A stretch of DNA of 17,903 bases, taken from the NCBI GenBank assembly GCA_035720425.1, contig DASTOB010000086.1:1-17903 (forward strand), written 5' to 3'. A model generated the notes under the pieces. The model ran no database searches. It had not been told where the DNA came from and was given only the letters and a program-made list of their open reading frames with translations. Made by a program: the position numbers and the translations under genes. This stretch comes from DASTOB01 sp035720425. Its GTDB lineage: Bacteria > Chloroflexota > Limnocylindria > Limnocylindrales > CSP1-4. The first letter of the stretch is position 1. Each line of letters opens with the position of its first letter. Positions 7,322 through 12,981 of this stretch are shown piece after piece.

Positions 7322-7620
7322 ATCGGCGGGGTGCCGTCCGCGGTGCTCGCACTACGCAGTATGAACCTCGATCGACACTGGGACCGCGCGTTTGACCGCA
7401 AACCGGGCAGTTCGCAACCCCCAGCGGGCCGGTCCAGCGCAAATGGGAGCTGGCCGTCCGTACGTACGACCCGAGCCTGCCGGACGGCGCGCAGCCGGTC
7501 GTCCTCGTCAGCGGGGAGCGTCGGCTCAATGGCCGGGCGGTGCTCGACGTGCGGCGATCGGACGGCCATGCGGCGTTCACGTGCGTCGGCCTGCGCGACC
7601 TCGTCGGGGTTACGTGGTAG
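7322..7620 (+). pseudogene. Decayed copy of the 1398 gene
   Basis: Bases 7429-7620 encode PVQRKWELAVRTYDPSLPDG followed by AQPVVLVSGERRLNGRAVLD, VRRSDGHAAF and a short divergent end with TAG at 7618-7620. This matches about 48 of 63 residues of the 1398 product. In this frame a TGA stands at 7393-7395 and no ATG, GTG or TTG lies between it and the conserved part. The upstream part seems to continue in another frame: 7322-7381 reads IGGVPSAVLALRSMNLDRHW, comparable to VGGRPIEISSAEVVWIQHW of the intact protein, so an insertion of roughly 33 bases with a frame change separates the halves. The 3' half is strong; the 5' half is weak by-eye similarity. Confidence 0.65.
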
Positions 7621-7624
7621 GTCG

Positions 7625-7666
7625 GCGGCCCGGCAGCGCGGTCAGGTCCGCGAGCAGATCGCGACC
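7625..7666 (-). pseudogene. Remnant of the aminotransferase 3' end
   Basis: On the minus strand, immediately beyond the decayed 1398 copy, the sequence reads RDLLADLTALPGRR, against RELLADLTAPPGR at the C-terminus of the aminotransferase encoded at 1710-3155. The position and orientation are the same as at the intact locus, where that gene's end abuts the 1398 gene. The equivalent stop codon is lost and similarity fades within about 40 bases. It is too short to stand alone, but the matching order of two neighbouring genes makes chance unlikely. Confidence 0.5.
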
Positions 7667-7774
7667 TCGCCGGCGAGCGATTCGAAAACCACGCACAACC
7701 ACGTGCGGCGGCAGATGAGCGCAGCATGGTCGTTCGTCGTCACGTCGGCGCACATGGCGGAAATCCTGCAAGGG

Positions 7775-7803
7775 TTCACAAGCGCGTTTGGGGGGAGTAG
7801 TGT
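7775..7803 (+). promoter_or_regulatory. Promoter for the 7866 secreted-protein gene
   Basis: TTCACA (7775-7780), a 17-bp spacer and TAGTGT (7798-7803) form a plausible vegetative promoter with start near 7810, giving a leader of about 55 bases. The first bases of the spacer complete the string TTCACAAGCG, nearly repeated at 17733-17742 before another signal-peptide gene. Confidence 0.45.
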
Positions 7804-7819
7804 CCGGCCCACGAGGGCT

Positions 7820-7840
7820 GACCGCCGGTCCCGGGCGGTC
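7820..7840. repeat. 7-bp hairpin in the leader of the 7866 gene
   Basis: GACCGCC (7820-7826) and GGCGGTC (7834-7840) are exact complements around the loop GGTCCCG. The stem ends 12 bases before the ribosome site GGAGGG, so it could modulate translation or simply stabilise the mRNA 5' end. Confidence 0.4.
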
Positions 7841-7865
7841 CCCCTTGGCTTCGGAGGGATACCAG

Positions 7866-8336
7866 GTGCGCCCCAACAGGACATCCGTCGCGACGGCAGC
7901 CGCAGTGGCAGCCGGCCTGCTCTTGCTCGTCGCGACCGCCGGAGGTGCGGTCGCGGCACGAGCGGCGATCATCACCATTGAGATCGACTTCGACGCCGGC
8001 GTCGAGAGATTCACGACCAACAGCACCGTGCTGTGCCCGTCCGGCGACGCATTCACGGACTTCCACCGTGGCGCCGGGAACTTCAGGGAGGCCGGAACCT
8101 TTCACCTCAACAAGCTGCTCGTCTGCGAGGACGGTTCGGGAGCCTTCGTGATCACCGTGGATGCAGCCGCGAACTTCGTCCAGGGGCAGGGCACAACCGG
8201 AGGGTGGAGCGTCGTCCCGGGGAGCGGGACGGGCAACTACGAGGGCCTGAAGGGGGGCGGGAACGTCGTCGGTATCAACTCGGACACGCCGCCCATTGAC
8301 CTCACCGACTCCTACTACGGATCCGTCCGCCGGTAG
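7866..8336 (+). CDS. Secreted protein of unknown function (156 aa)
   Basis: Exported protein. Residues 1-33 form a signal peptide (RPNR start, then ATAAAVAAGLLLLVATAGG and an AVAARA cleavage region). The mature part is about 120 residues, beta-rich, with two cysteines (C57 and C87) that could form a disulfide, and a GSGTGNYEGLKGGGNVVG segment (119-136). That GTGxYxGLxGxG pattern recalls small beta-barrel proteins of the allene-oxide-cyclase/dirigent type, but this is only a resemblance. The GTG at 7866 was chosen because GGAGGG (7853-7858) precedes it at 7 bases and the signal peptide begins there; the frame stays open to 7788. It is convergent with the OsmC gene and separated from it by a strong hairpin. 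Function is unknown. Confidence 0.72.
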   Translation: MRPNRTSVATAAAVAAGLLLLVATAGGAVAARAAIITIEIDFDAGVERFTTNSTVLCPSGDAFTDFHRGAGNFREAGTFHLNKLLVCEDGSGAFVITVDAAANFVQGQGTTGGWSVVPGSGTGNYEGLKGGGNVVGINSDTPPIDLTDSYYGSVRR

Positions 8337-8372
8337 GTCGTCGGCGCGTCCAACAAGGACAGACAGACCCCA

Positions 8373-8396
8373 GCGGCGTCGCCCGCGCGACGCCGC
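8373..8396. terminator. Bidirectional hairpin between convergent genes
   Basis: GCGGCGTCG (8373-8381) and CGACGCCGC (8388-8396) are perfect complements around CCCGCG, in the 79-bp gap between the ends of the 7866 gene and the OsmC gene. It lacks T-runs on both sides, as is common in GC-rich genomes, and could end transcription from either direction. Confidence 0.5.
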
Positions 8397-8415
8397 GACG
8401 TGGTCGCGCAGTCGC

Positions 8416-8931
8416 CTATGCCGTGGCGATCTCGATCGACACGGGCACCGCGCGCTCGAGTGCGTCGCACACGGGGCAGTGGGTGATCCCCCACCGGGCA
8501 ATCTCCTCGAGCACGTCCGGCTCCACCCCGTCGGCAACGAGGCGAACCGAGACGCGGCCGTGCAACGGTCCGGCGGGCACCGAGTCGTCGATCCCGAGCA
8601 GGCCTCGGTCGTCGGACTCGGAGTCGACCTCCACGTCGAGCCCGCTCAGCGTGATCCCGAGCATCGCGGCCCGGATGGCGATCAGCGTTGCCACGCAGCT
8701 GGCCTCGGCCGCTCGAAGCAGCCAGCCCGGTGAGGGTGCCGTCGCGGTGCCCCCAACGGACGGGACCATGTCCGTCGTGAGGCTCTCCCCGTGCGGTCCG
8801 GTCACTCGTACCACGAGCCCGTCGACGATGGAGGCCGATGCGGCGCTGTCCGTGGACCGCGCGGCGTCAGGGTGCTCGCGAAGGTACCCCGACGCGGACT
8901 CGATCGCCCCTCGGATCCGATCAGTGCTCAT
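8416..8931 (-). CDS. OsmC/Ohr family peroxiredoxin-like protein
   Basis: Cytosolic thiol-dependent hydroperoxide reductase family, 171 residues. The catalytic pair is visible: C79 in LLRAAEASCVATLIAIRAA, on the central helix of the fold, and C152 and/or C155 in THCPVCDALERAVPV, the conserved second-cysteine block. The order of elements (glycine-rich N-terminal strands, central helix, beta strands, HCPVC) matches OsmC; length is somewhat above the usual 140-150, with an N-terminal helix of about 30 residues. By family knowledge it reduces organic or fatty-acid hydroperoxides. ATG 8931 has AAGGAG (8942-8947, minus strand) 10 bases upstream. The extra cysteine in HCPVC leaves the exact resolving residue open. 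A tRNA gene lies just upstream in the same direction. Confidence 0.88.
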   Translation of the reverse strand: MSTDRIRGAIESASGYLREHPDAARSTDSAASASIVDGLVVRVTGPHGESLTTDMVPSVGGTATAPSPGWLLRAAEASCVATLIAIRAAMLGITLSGLDVEVDSESDDRGLLGIDDSVPAGPLHGRVSVRLVADGVEPDVLEEIARWGITHCPVCDALERAVPVSIEIATA

Positions 8932-8961
8932 CGCGGGCAGGCTCCTTCACGGTGAACCACA

Positions 8962-9037
8962 TGGCGCCCCCGGACGGACTCGAACCGCCGACGCAGGCCT
9001 TAGGACGGCCTCGCTCTGTCCACTGAGCTACGGGGGC
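8962..9037 (-). tRNA. tRNA-Arg (anticodon CCU)
   Basis: A complete 76-nt cloverleaf is readable on the minus strand: acceptor GCCCCCG/CGGGGGC, D arm GCTC...GAGC, anticodon stem AGGCC/GGCCT with loop GTCCTAA (anticodon CCT at 9004-9002), variable loop GCGTC, T arm GGCGG TTCGAGT CCGTC, discriminator G and an encoded CCA (8964-8962). It reads AGG arginine codons. Loop position 32 is G, a small oddity. A TACGAT hexamer (9052-9047) lies about 9 bases before the mature 5' end. Confidence 0.95.
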
Positions 9038-9046
9038 GCGGCGTCC

Positions 9047-9052
9047 ATCGTA
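9047..9052 (-). promoter_or_regulatory. -10 element (TACGAT) for the tRNA-Arg gene
   Basis: TACGAT on the minus strand ends 9 bases before the mature tRNA 5' end, leaving only a 1-3 base precursor leader. No clear -35 is seen. The hexamer is identical to those of the glycosyltransferase and acyl-CoA dehydrogenase genes. Confidence 0.45.
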
Positions 9053-9101
9053 CCGCGGCCGGTCGAGGGAACCGCGAGCCGGGGTGGCGGCGTTGTGGAC
9101 G

Positions 9102-9107
9102 TAGAAT
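9102..9107 (+). promoter_or_regulatory. -10 element (TAGAAT) of the Grx-ccdA-tlpA operon
   Basis: TAGAAT is followed by 7 bases and then GTG 9115. The nearby ATG at 9106-9108 overlaps the hexamer itself and so would lie upstream of the transcript; this decides for GTG 9115 as a leaderless start. Confidence 0.5.
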
Positions 9108-9114
9108 GCCGAGC

Positions 9115-9387
9115 GTGACCATTCCCCTGCCCGACCTCGTCCTCTATGCGCGCCCGGGCTGCGGGCTGTGCGACGAGGCGCGCGCGGTGATCGGCGCGCT
9201 CCTCGCGGACCGCGACGCGAACGGCCAGGCCACGCCGACCCTCCGCGAGGTCGACATCACGACCGACCCGGCCCTCGAGCGCCGCTGGTTCGACCGCATC
9301 CCCGTCGTCGAGCTCGGCGAGCGCCGGGTCGAGCTCGTGACCGGCGTCGCGAAGCTGCGCCGCCTGCTGGCCGACGCCCTGGACTGA
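9115..9387 (+). CDS. Glutaredoxin-like thiol-disulfide protein
   Basis: Small cytosolic thioredoxin-fold protein, 90 residues, of the glutaredoxin family 2 type (DUF836-like). It has the redox motif in YARPGCGLCDEAR (C16, C19), a TLREVDITTDP strand, and FDRIPVVELG with the cis-proline typical of the fold. By family knowledge it exchanges disulfides with other thiols. GTG 9115 is preferred over ATG 9106 because the latter sits within the -10 hexamer. It is the first gene of a three-gene redox unit, 4 bases ahead of ccdA, and may hand electrons to CcdA from the cytosolic side in place of a dedicated thioredoxin; that link is inference. Confidence 0.82.
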   Translation: MTIPLPDLVLYARPGCGLCDEARAVIGALLADRDANGQATPTLREVDITTDPALERRWFDRIPVVELGERRVELVTGVAKLRRLLADALD

Positions 9388-9391
9388 CCCG

Positions 9392-10234
9392 ATGTTCGGC
9401 ACGGACCTCACGATCGCGGTCGCCGTGGCCGCCGGCCTGCTCAGCTTCCTCTCCCCGTGCGTGCTGCCGCTCGTGCCCGCCTACCTCGGCCAGCTGACCG
9501 CGGTCGCCGTCGCCGGCGTTCCCGGCGGCGTTCCCGGCGGCGACGCCGCCAACGCCGGACCCTCGCGCTGGCTCGCGATCCGCCATGCCGCCGCCTTCGT
9601 GGCCGGCTTCGGGCTCGTCTTCACCCTGCTCGGCGTGACCGCGACGTACGCCGCGAGCGGGCTCTCCGCGTACCTGCCGCTCCTCCGTCAGGTCGGCGGC
9701 GTCGTCCTCATCGTCCTTGGGCTCAACCTCGCGGGGGTCATCCGGATCGCGGCGCTCGATCGGACCTGGAGGCCGCTCGAGTCGGGCGCGGCCGGTTCGC
9801 TCGCGACGTCGACCGGCTCCGTCGCGCTCGCCCGGCCGGGCGGCGGGACGTCGTTCGGCGACCGACTCGGCGGGCGGCTCGTGTCGGCCCGCGGCGGCTG
9901 GATCGCGTCGGCCGGGCTCGGCGCGATCTTCGCCATCGGCTGGACCCCGTGCATCGGGATCATCCTCGGCGGCATCCTCACCATGGCCGCAACGTCCGGG
10001 ACGACGGCGCAGGGCGTGGTCCTTCTCGTCGCGTACACGGCCGGCCTCGGCGTGCCGTTCCTGCTCATCGCGGCGGTCTACGATCGGTCGCCGTCGGTCC
10101 TTCGGCCGCTCCTGCAGCACGGACGTGCCGTATCGGTCGTCGGCGGGCTGCTCGTCGTCGCGATCGGCGTCGCGATGCTGTTCGACTGGCTCGCGCTCCT
10201 GCCGCGCTACTTCCAGTTCCTGACGGCGATCTGA
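9392..10234 (+). CDS. ccdA: CcdA-type cytochrome c biogenesis / thiol-reductant transporter
   Basis: Membrane protein of 280 residues that moves reducing equivalents from cytosolic thiols to extracytoplasmic thioredoxin-like proteins. It has the DsbD/CcdA transmembrane fold: six hydrophobic segments and the two membrane cysteines, C23 in LSFLSPCVLPLVPAYLG and C187 in AIFAIGWTPCIGIILGG. A 12-bp unit (GTTCCCGGCGGC) is repeated at 9518-9541 in the first loop (VPGG twice), and a roughly 45-residue hydrophilic loop (about 122-167) separates the halves; both loops look longer than in minimal CcdA. ATG 9392 follows the glutaredoxin stop by 4 bases, and the stop abuts the GTG of tlpA directly. It likely drives TlpA for c-type cytochrome maturation or disulfide reduction. 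Confidence 0.93.
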   Translation: MFGTDLTIAVAVAAGLLSFLSPCVLPLVPAYLGQLTAVAVAGVPGGVPGGDAANAGPSRWLAIRHAAAFVAGFGLVFTLLGVTATYAASGLSAYLPLLRQVGGVVLIVLGLNLAGVIRIAALDRTWRPLESGAAGSLATSTGSVALARPGGGTSFGDRLGGRLVSARGGWIASAGLGAIFAIGWTPCIGIILGGILTMAATSGTTAQGVVLLVAYTAGLGVPFLLIAAVYDRSPSVLRPLLQHGRAVSVVGGLLVVAIGVAMLFDWLALLPRYFQFLTAI

Positions 10235-10897
10235 GTGGCGACTCCCGGTCCCTCGCCGGTCCGCCGTCGGCGCGGCGGGATCGGCCCGTTCAGCGCCCGA
10301 CAGGTGGCACTGGCCCTCGGGTCGGTCGTCGTCGCCGCGGTCGTCATCGCCGTCGCGACCCGGCCGCTCGGGACGGTCGGCAACGCGGGGCCGGTCAATC
10401 CGCAGCCCACCGCGTTCCGGATCGGCGACCCGGTGCCCGGTCTCGAGCCGGGCTCGCTGGCGCCCGAATTCACGGTCGACCTGCCGGACGGGTCGACCTT
10501 CGGGCTGGCCGACCCGGACGGGCGGCCGATCCGCCTGGCCGACCTGCGGGGCAAAGCGGTCTGGGTCAACTTCTGGGCCAGCTGGTGCCCACCGTGCCAG
10601 TTCGAGACACCGTTCCTGCGCGAGGTGGACGAGGCGTACCGCGACCGCGGCCTCGTGATCGTCGGCATCAACGTGCAGGAGACGGCCGACGTGGCCCGTG
10701 ACTACGCCGAGCGGTACGGCCTTCGCTACCCGATCGGGGCCGACGTGTCCGGGCACATCTTCCATGCCTATCGGGTGTTCGCCCTGCCGACCCAGTTCTT
10801 CATCGACCCCGACGGGATCATCCGCTTCGTCGTGCAGGGACCCCTGTCGGCCGAGGCAGCCGCGGCCCGCGTCGAGGCGATCCTGCCGGAGGAGTAG
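10235..10897 (+). CDS. TlpA/ResA-type membrane-anchored thioredoxin
   Basis: Extracytoplasmic thiol-disulfide reductase of 220 residues. An N-terminal charged stretch (PVRRRRGG) and one membrane anchor (VALALGSVVVAAVVIAVA, about 24-41) hold a thioredoxin-like domain outside the membrane. The active site is FWASWCPPCQFETPFL, with C118 and C121; VFALPTQFFIDPDG carries the cis-proline and the 'FIDxxG' block of the AhpC/TSA-Redoxin group. The GTG at 10235 begins at the base after the ccdA stop, so the genes are cotranscribed and probably coupled. In family terms it reduces apocytochrome c heme-site cysteines (ResA/CcsX role) or other exported disulfides, recharged by CcdA. It is convergent with the hydrolase gene, 15 bases away. 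Confidence 0.92.
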   Translation: MATPGPSPVRRRRGGIGPFSARQVALALGSVVVAAVVIAVATRPLGTVGNAGPVNPQPTAFRIGDPVPGLEPGSLAPEFTVDLPDGSTFGLADPDGRPIRLADLRGKAVWVNFWASWCPPCQFETPFLREVDEAYRDRGLVIVGINVQETADVARDYAERYGLRYPIGADVSGHIFHAYRVFALPTQFFIDPDGIIRFVVQGPLSAEAAAARVEAILPEE

Positions 10898-10912
10898 CCT
10901 CGAACTTCTCGC

Positions 10913-11773
10913 CTACAGCGCCGCGAAGCGGAACCGGTCGCGGTCGCGGACGAGGTGGCCCACGGGGTAACGCGTCTCGTGCGACAGGACGACGAGCCAA
11001 TCCTCGTCGGCCGCCCGGGCGAACAGCGACGCCTTGATCGTGACGGAGTCGAGCGGGAAGTCGTCGAACGCGGTCACCCAGCGCGGGTTGCCGCTCCAGG
11101 CGCGGACCGCGAGATCGCCGAAGAACGCGAGCGTCCGGCCGCCCGCCCCGCCGCCGCGCACGACGACGGCCTGGTGCCCGCCCGTGTGGCCGCCCGTCGG
11201 GACGACCGACACGCCGGGCAGGATCTCGCGCTCGCCGTCGACCCAGCCCTCGGCGCCCCAGTCGCGGACGAGTTCGAGCTCCGGCTGGTCGTACGACGCG
11301 GCGATCCGCAGGTTGTCCGACAGCGCGACGTCCCACTCCGCCCGCTGGGCGACGATGGTGGCGCGCGGGAACAGCCGCGACCCGTCGGCGCGGAGCAGCC
11401 CGCCGGCATGGTCGTAGTGGAGGTGACTGAGCGCGACCCGGTCGATCGACTCCGGCTCGATCCCCACCCGCTCGAGCTCGGCGCCGATCCACGGGCCCTC
11501 GTAGCCGCGTGCTTCGCGGAGCTTGTCGGTCACCCGGTCGCCGATCCCGGTCTCGACGAGGACGCGCCCGGCCGGCGTCTCGACGACGAGGCAGTTGAGC
11601 GCCTGGACGACCCGGTTGTCGTCGCGGATCTCGTCGGCCACGAGGTGTGCCCAGAGGATCTTCGGGACGGGCCCGAGCAGGACGCCCGCGTCGGTCAGGA
11701 ACGAGCCTGCCTGGAGCAGCCCGACGGTCGTGCCGCCACCAAGGTCGGCCGACCAGGCAGCGGCCTCGTTCAG
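10913..11773 (-). CDS. Metallo-beta-lactamase fold hydrolase, probable CTG start
   Basis: Predicted zinc hydrolase of 286 residues, resembling AHL-lactonase-like members. The metal motif is LSHLHYDHAGG (H117, H119, D121, H122), followed by GGHTGGHQ and AFFGDLAV, which supply further ligands; substrate unknown. The first ATG/GTG/TTG in frame is GTG 11641, but the 44 codons before it read LLQAGSFLTDAGVLLG then PVPKILWAHL, the usual N-terminal strand and 'DGG..FG.VPK..W' block of this family, so a GTG start would remove the first fold element. The only candidate upstream is CTG 11773, which overlaps the dcd stop as CTGA; I chose it. There is only a weak GGAG about 14 bases before it, so coupling to dcd translation is likely. 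Third gene of the nrdR operon. Confidence 0.75.
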   Translation of the reverse strand: MNEAAAWSADLGGGTTVGLLQAGSFLTDAGVLLGPVPKILWAHLVADEIRDDNRVVQALNCLVVETPAGRVLVETGIGDRVTDKLREARGYEGPWIGAELERVGIEPESIDRVALSHLHYDHAGGLLRADGSRLFPRATIVAQRAEWDVALSDNLRIAASYDQPELELVRDWGAEGWVDGEREILPGVSVVPTGGHTGGHQAVVVRGGGAGGRTLAFFGDLAVRAWSGNPRWVTAFDDFPLDSVTIKASLFARAADEDWLVVLSHETRYPVGHLVRDRDRFRFAAL

Positions 11774-12426
11774 GCCCGTCGCGCCGTCTCCGTATCGGCC
11801 GGCGCCGTCTCCATCTCGGCAGGCTCTTCGTCGGCCGTGTCGCCCGGGGTCGATCGCCCGTTGCCGAAGTCGCGGTGGAAGGCGGACGCCGTCGGCTCCG
11901 ATTGGCCCTGGTACTTCGAGCCGAGTTCCGGCGAGCCGTACGGCCGATCGACCGGTGACGACATCCGGAAGAACGAGATCTGGCCGATCTTCATGCCGTA
12001 ATAGAGCGCAATCGGCAGGTTCGCGACGTTCGACAGCTCGAGCGTCAGGTTGCCCTTCCAGCCAGGGTCGACGTAGCCCGCCGTCGAATGGATGAGGAGC
12101 CCGAGCCTCCCCAAAGACGACTTTCCTTCTAATCGCGCGACGAGGTCAGTCGGGAGCTCGACCCACTCGAGCGTCTGGCCAAGGACGAACTCGCCCGGAT
12201 GGAGGATGAACGGCTCGTCGTCGGCAACGCGGAGGAGCTCGGTCAGATCGGGTTGCGGTGCCCGAACGTCGATGAACGGGTAGCGGTTGTTGCGGAAGAC
12301 ACGGAACGAGCGGTCGAGGTGGAGATCGACCGAAGACGGTTGCAGGTCGCGCGCGTCATACGGCCGAATGGCGATCTCGCCCGCGTCGAGCGCCGACCGG
12401 ATGTCGCGGTCCGACAGGACGCTCAC
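11770..12426 (-). CDS. dcd: dCTP deaminase, probably the bifunctional dUMP-forming type
   Basis: Cytosolic trimeric enzyme of pyrimidine deoxynucleotide metabolism, 218 residues, from GTG 12426. Family landmarks: VLSDRDIRSAL at the start, LQPSSVDLHLDRSFRVFRN, EGKSSLGRLGLLIHSTAGYV (100-119), DPGWKGNLTLELSN with the catalytic Glu130, and SKYQGQ (170-175). The overall wording is close to the Mycobacterium tuberculosis enzyme, which both deaminates dCTP and hydrolyses dUTP to give dUMP, so the bifunctional reaction is the better guess. Residues 192-218 are an acidic, Thr/Ala-rich tail not needed by the fold. It lies 7 bases after nrdR and is cotranscribed with it, placing dUMP supply under the same repressor as (presumably) ribonucleotide reductase. 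Confidence 0.93.
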   Translation of the reverse strand: MSVLSDRDIRSALDAGEIAIRPYDARDLQPSSVDLHLDRSFRVFRNNRYPFIDVRAPQPDLTELLRVADDEPFILHPGEFVLGQTLEWVELPTDLVARLEGKSSLGRLGLLIHSTAGYVDPGWKGNLTLELSNVANLPIALYYGMKIGQISFFRMSSPVDRPYGSPELGSKYQGQSEPTASAFHRDFGNGRSTPGDTADEEPAEMETAPADTETARRA

Positions 12427-12433
12427 GCGCCGC

Positions 12434-12928
12434 TCACTTCAGGCGCGCTCGACCGGCCCCGACCGTCTCGGGGCCGCGCTCGGCAAACAGCGTGTCGACC
12501 TCGCGCTTGAGGTCTTCGAGGTCCTCGAAGCTCTGGTAGACGCTGGCGAACCGGATGTACGCGATCTGGTCCATGCCGCGGAGTTTCTCCATGGCGAGCG
12601 CACCGACGCGCGACGACGGGATCTCCGACGCACCGGCGGCGCGGAGCTCCGCCTCAATCTCGTCGGCCGCCTGCTCCGCCGCGCCGTCCGGGACCGGTCG
12701 CCGGGTCAGGGCCTTGCGCAGGCCGGCGGCGAGCTTGTCGCGGTCGAACTCCTGGCGCGTCCCGTCACGCTTGACGACGACGAGGCGCGCCGCCTCGACC
12801 CGCTCGTACGTCGTGAAGCGCATCGAGCAGCTGGAGCACTCTCGGCGGCGACGGATCGTCGCCGAGTCGTCGAGGTCGCGCGAGTCGACGACGCGGGTCT
12901 CGCGTTCGCCGCACTGGGGGCAGCGCAT
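12434..12928 (-). CDS. nrdR: Transcriptional repressor NrdR
   Basis: Cytosolic zinc-ribbon/ATP-cone repressor that senses ATP/dATP and shuts off ribonucleotide reductase genes. The 164 residues include the zinc ribbon MRCPQCGERETRVVDSRD (C3, C6) and RRRRECSSCSMRFTTYERVE (C31, C34), then an ATP-cone from about 47 (VVVKRDGTRQEFDRDKLAAG) to about 137 (RFASVYQSFEDLEDL), and a short tail. Length and motif order are standard. ATG 12928 follows an AGGAGGG ribosome site by about 3-9 bases. Two NrdR-box-like dyads lie in its own promoter, so it is probably autoregulated. No RNR gene is in the window. Confidence 0.97.
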   Translation of the reverse strand: MRCPQCGERETRVVDSRDLDDSATIRRRRECSSCSMRFTTYERVEAARLVVVKRDGTRQEFDRDKLAAGLRKALTRRPVPDGAAEQAADEIEAELRAAGASEIPSSRVGALAMEKLRGMDQIAYIRFASVYQSFEDLEDLKREVDTLFAERGPETVGAGRARLK

Positions 12929-12950
12929 CGGCCCTCCTGCCTGCCTGCTA

Positions 12951-12966
12951 CCACTAGCCCTTGTGG
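12951..12966. promoter_or_regulatory. NrdR box 2 (proximal)
   Basis: CCACTAGCCCTTGTGG is a 16-bp CCAC-N8-GTGG dyad, 22 bp before the nrdR start codon and about at or just after the predicted transcript start. It is paired with box 1 at a centre distance of 31 bp, the tandem arrangement known for NrdR operators. Confidence 0.65.
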
Positions 12967-12975
12967 TGTGCCCTG

Positions 12976-12981
12976 ATCATA
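12976..12981 (-). promoter_or_regulatory. Extended -10 element (TGGTATGAT) of the nrdR-dcd operon
   Basis: TATGAT on the minus strand, preceded by TGG (extended -10), lies within the 15 bp between the two NrdR-box-like dyads; the -35 position is poor (GTCGGA at 16 bp), in keeping with an extended -10 promoter. Repressor bound to both dyads would cover it completely. Confidence 0.6.

Noticed and set aside
7151..7981. A 276-residue plus-strand frame across the decayed copy and into the 7866 gene
   Set aside because: It spans three unrelated segments, changes character at each, and overlaps the signal peptide of the 7866 gene in the wrong frame.
9257..10765. A 502-residue minus-strand reading frame
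   Set aside because: Antisense to glutaredoxin, ccdA and tlpA, with a charged low-complexity product.
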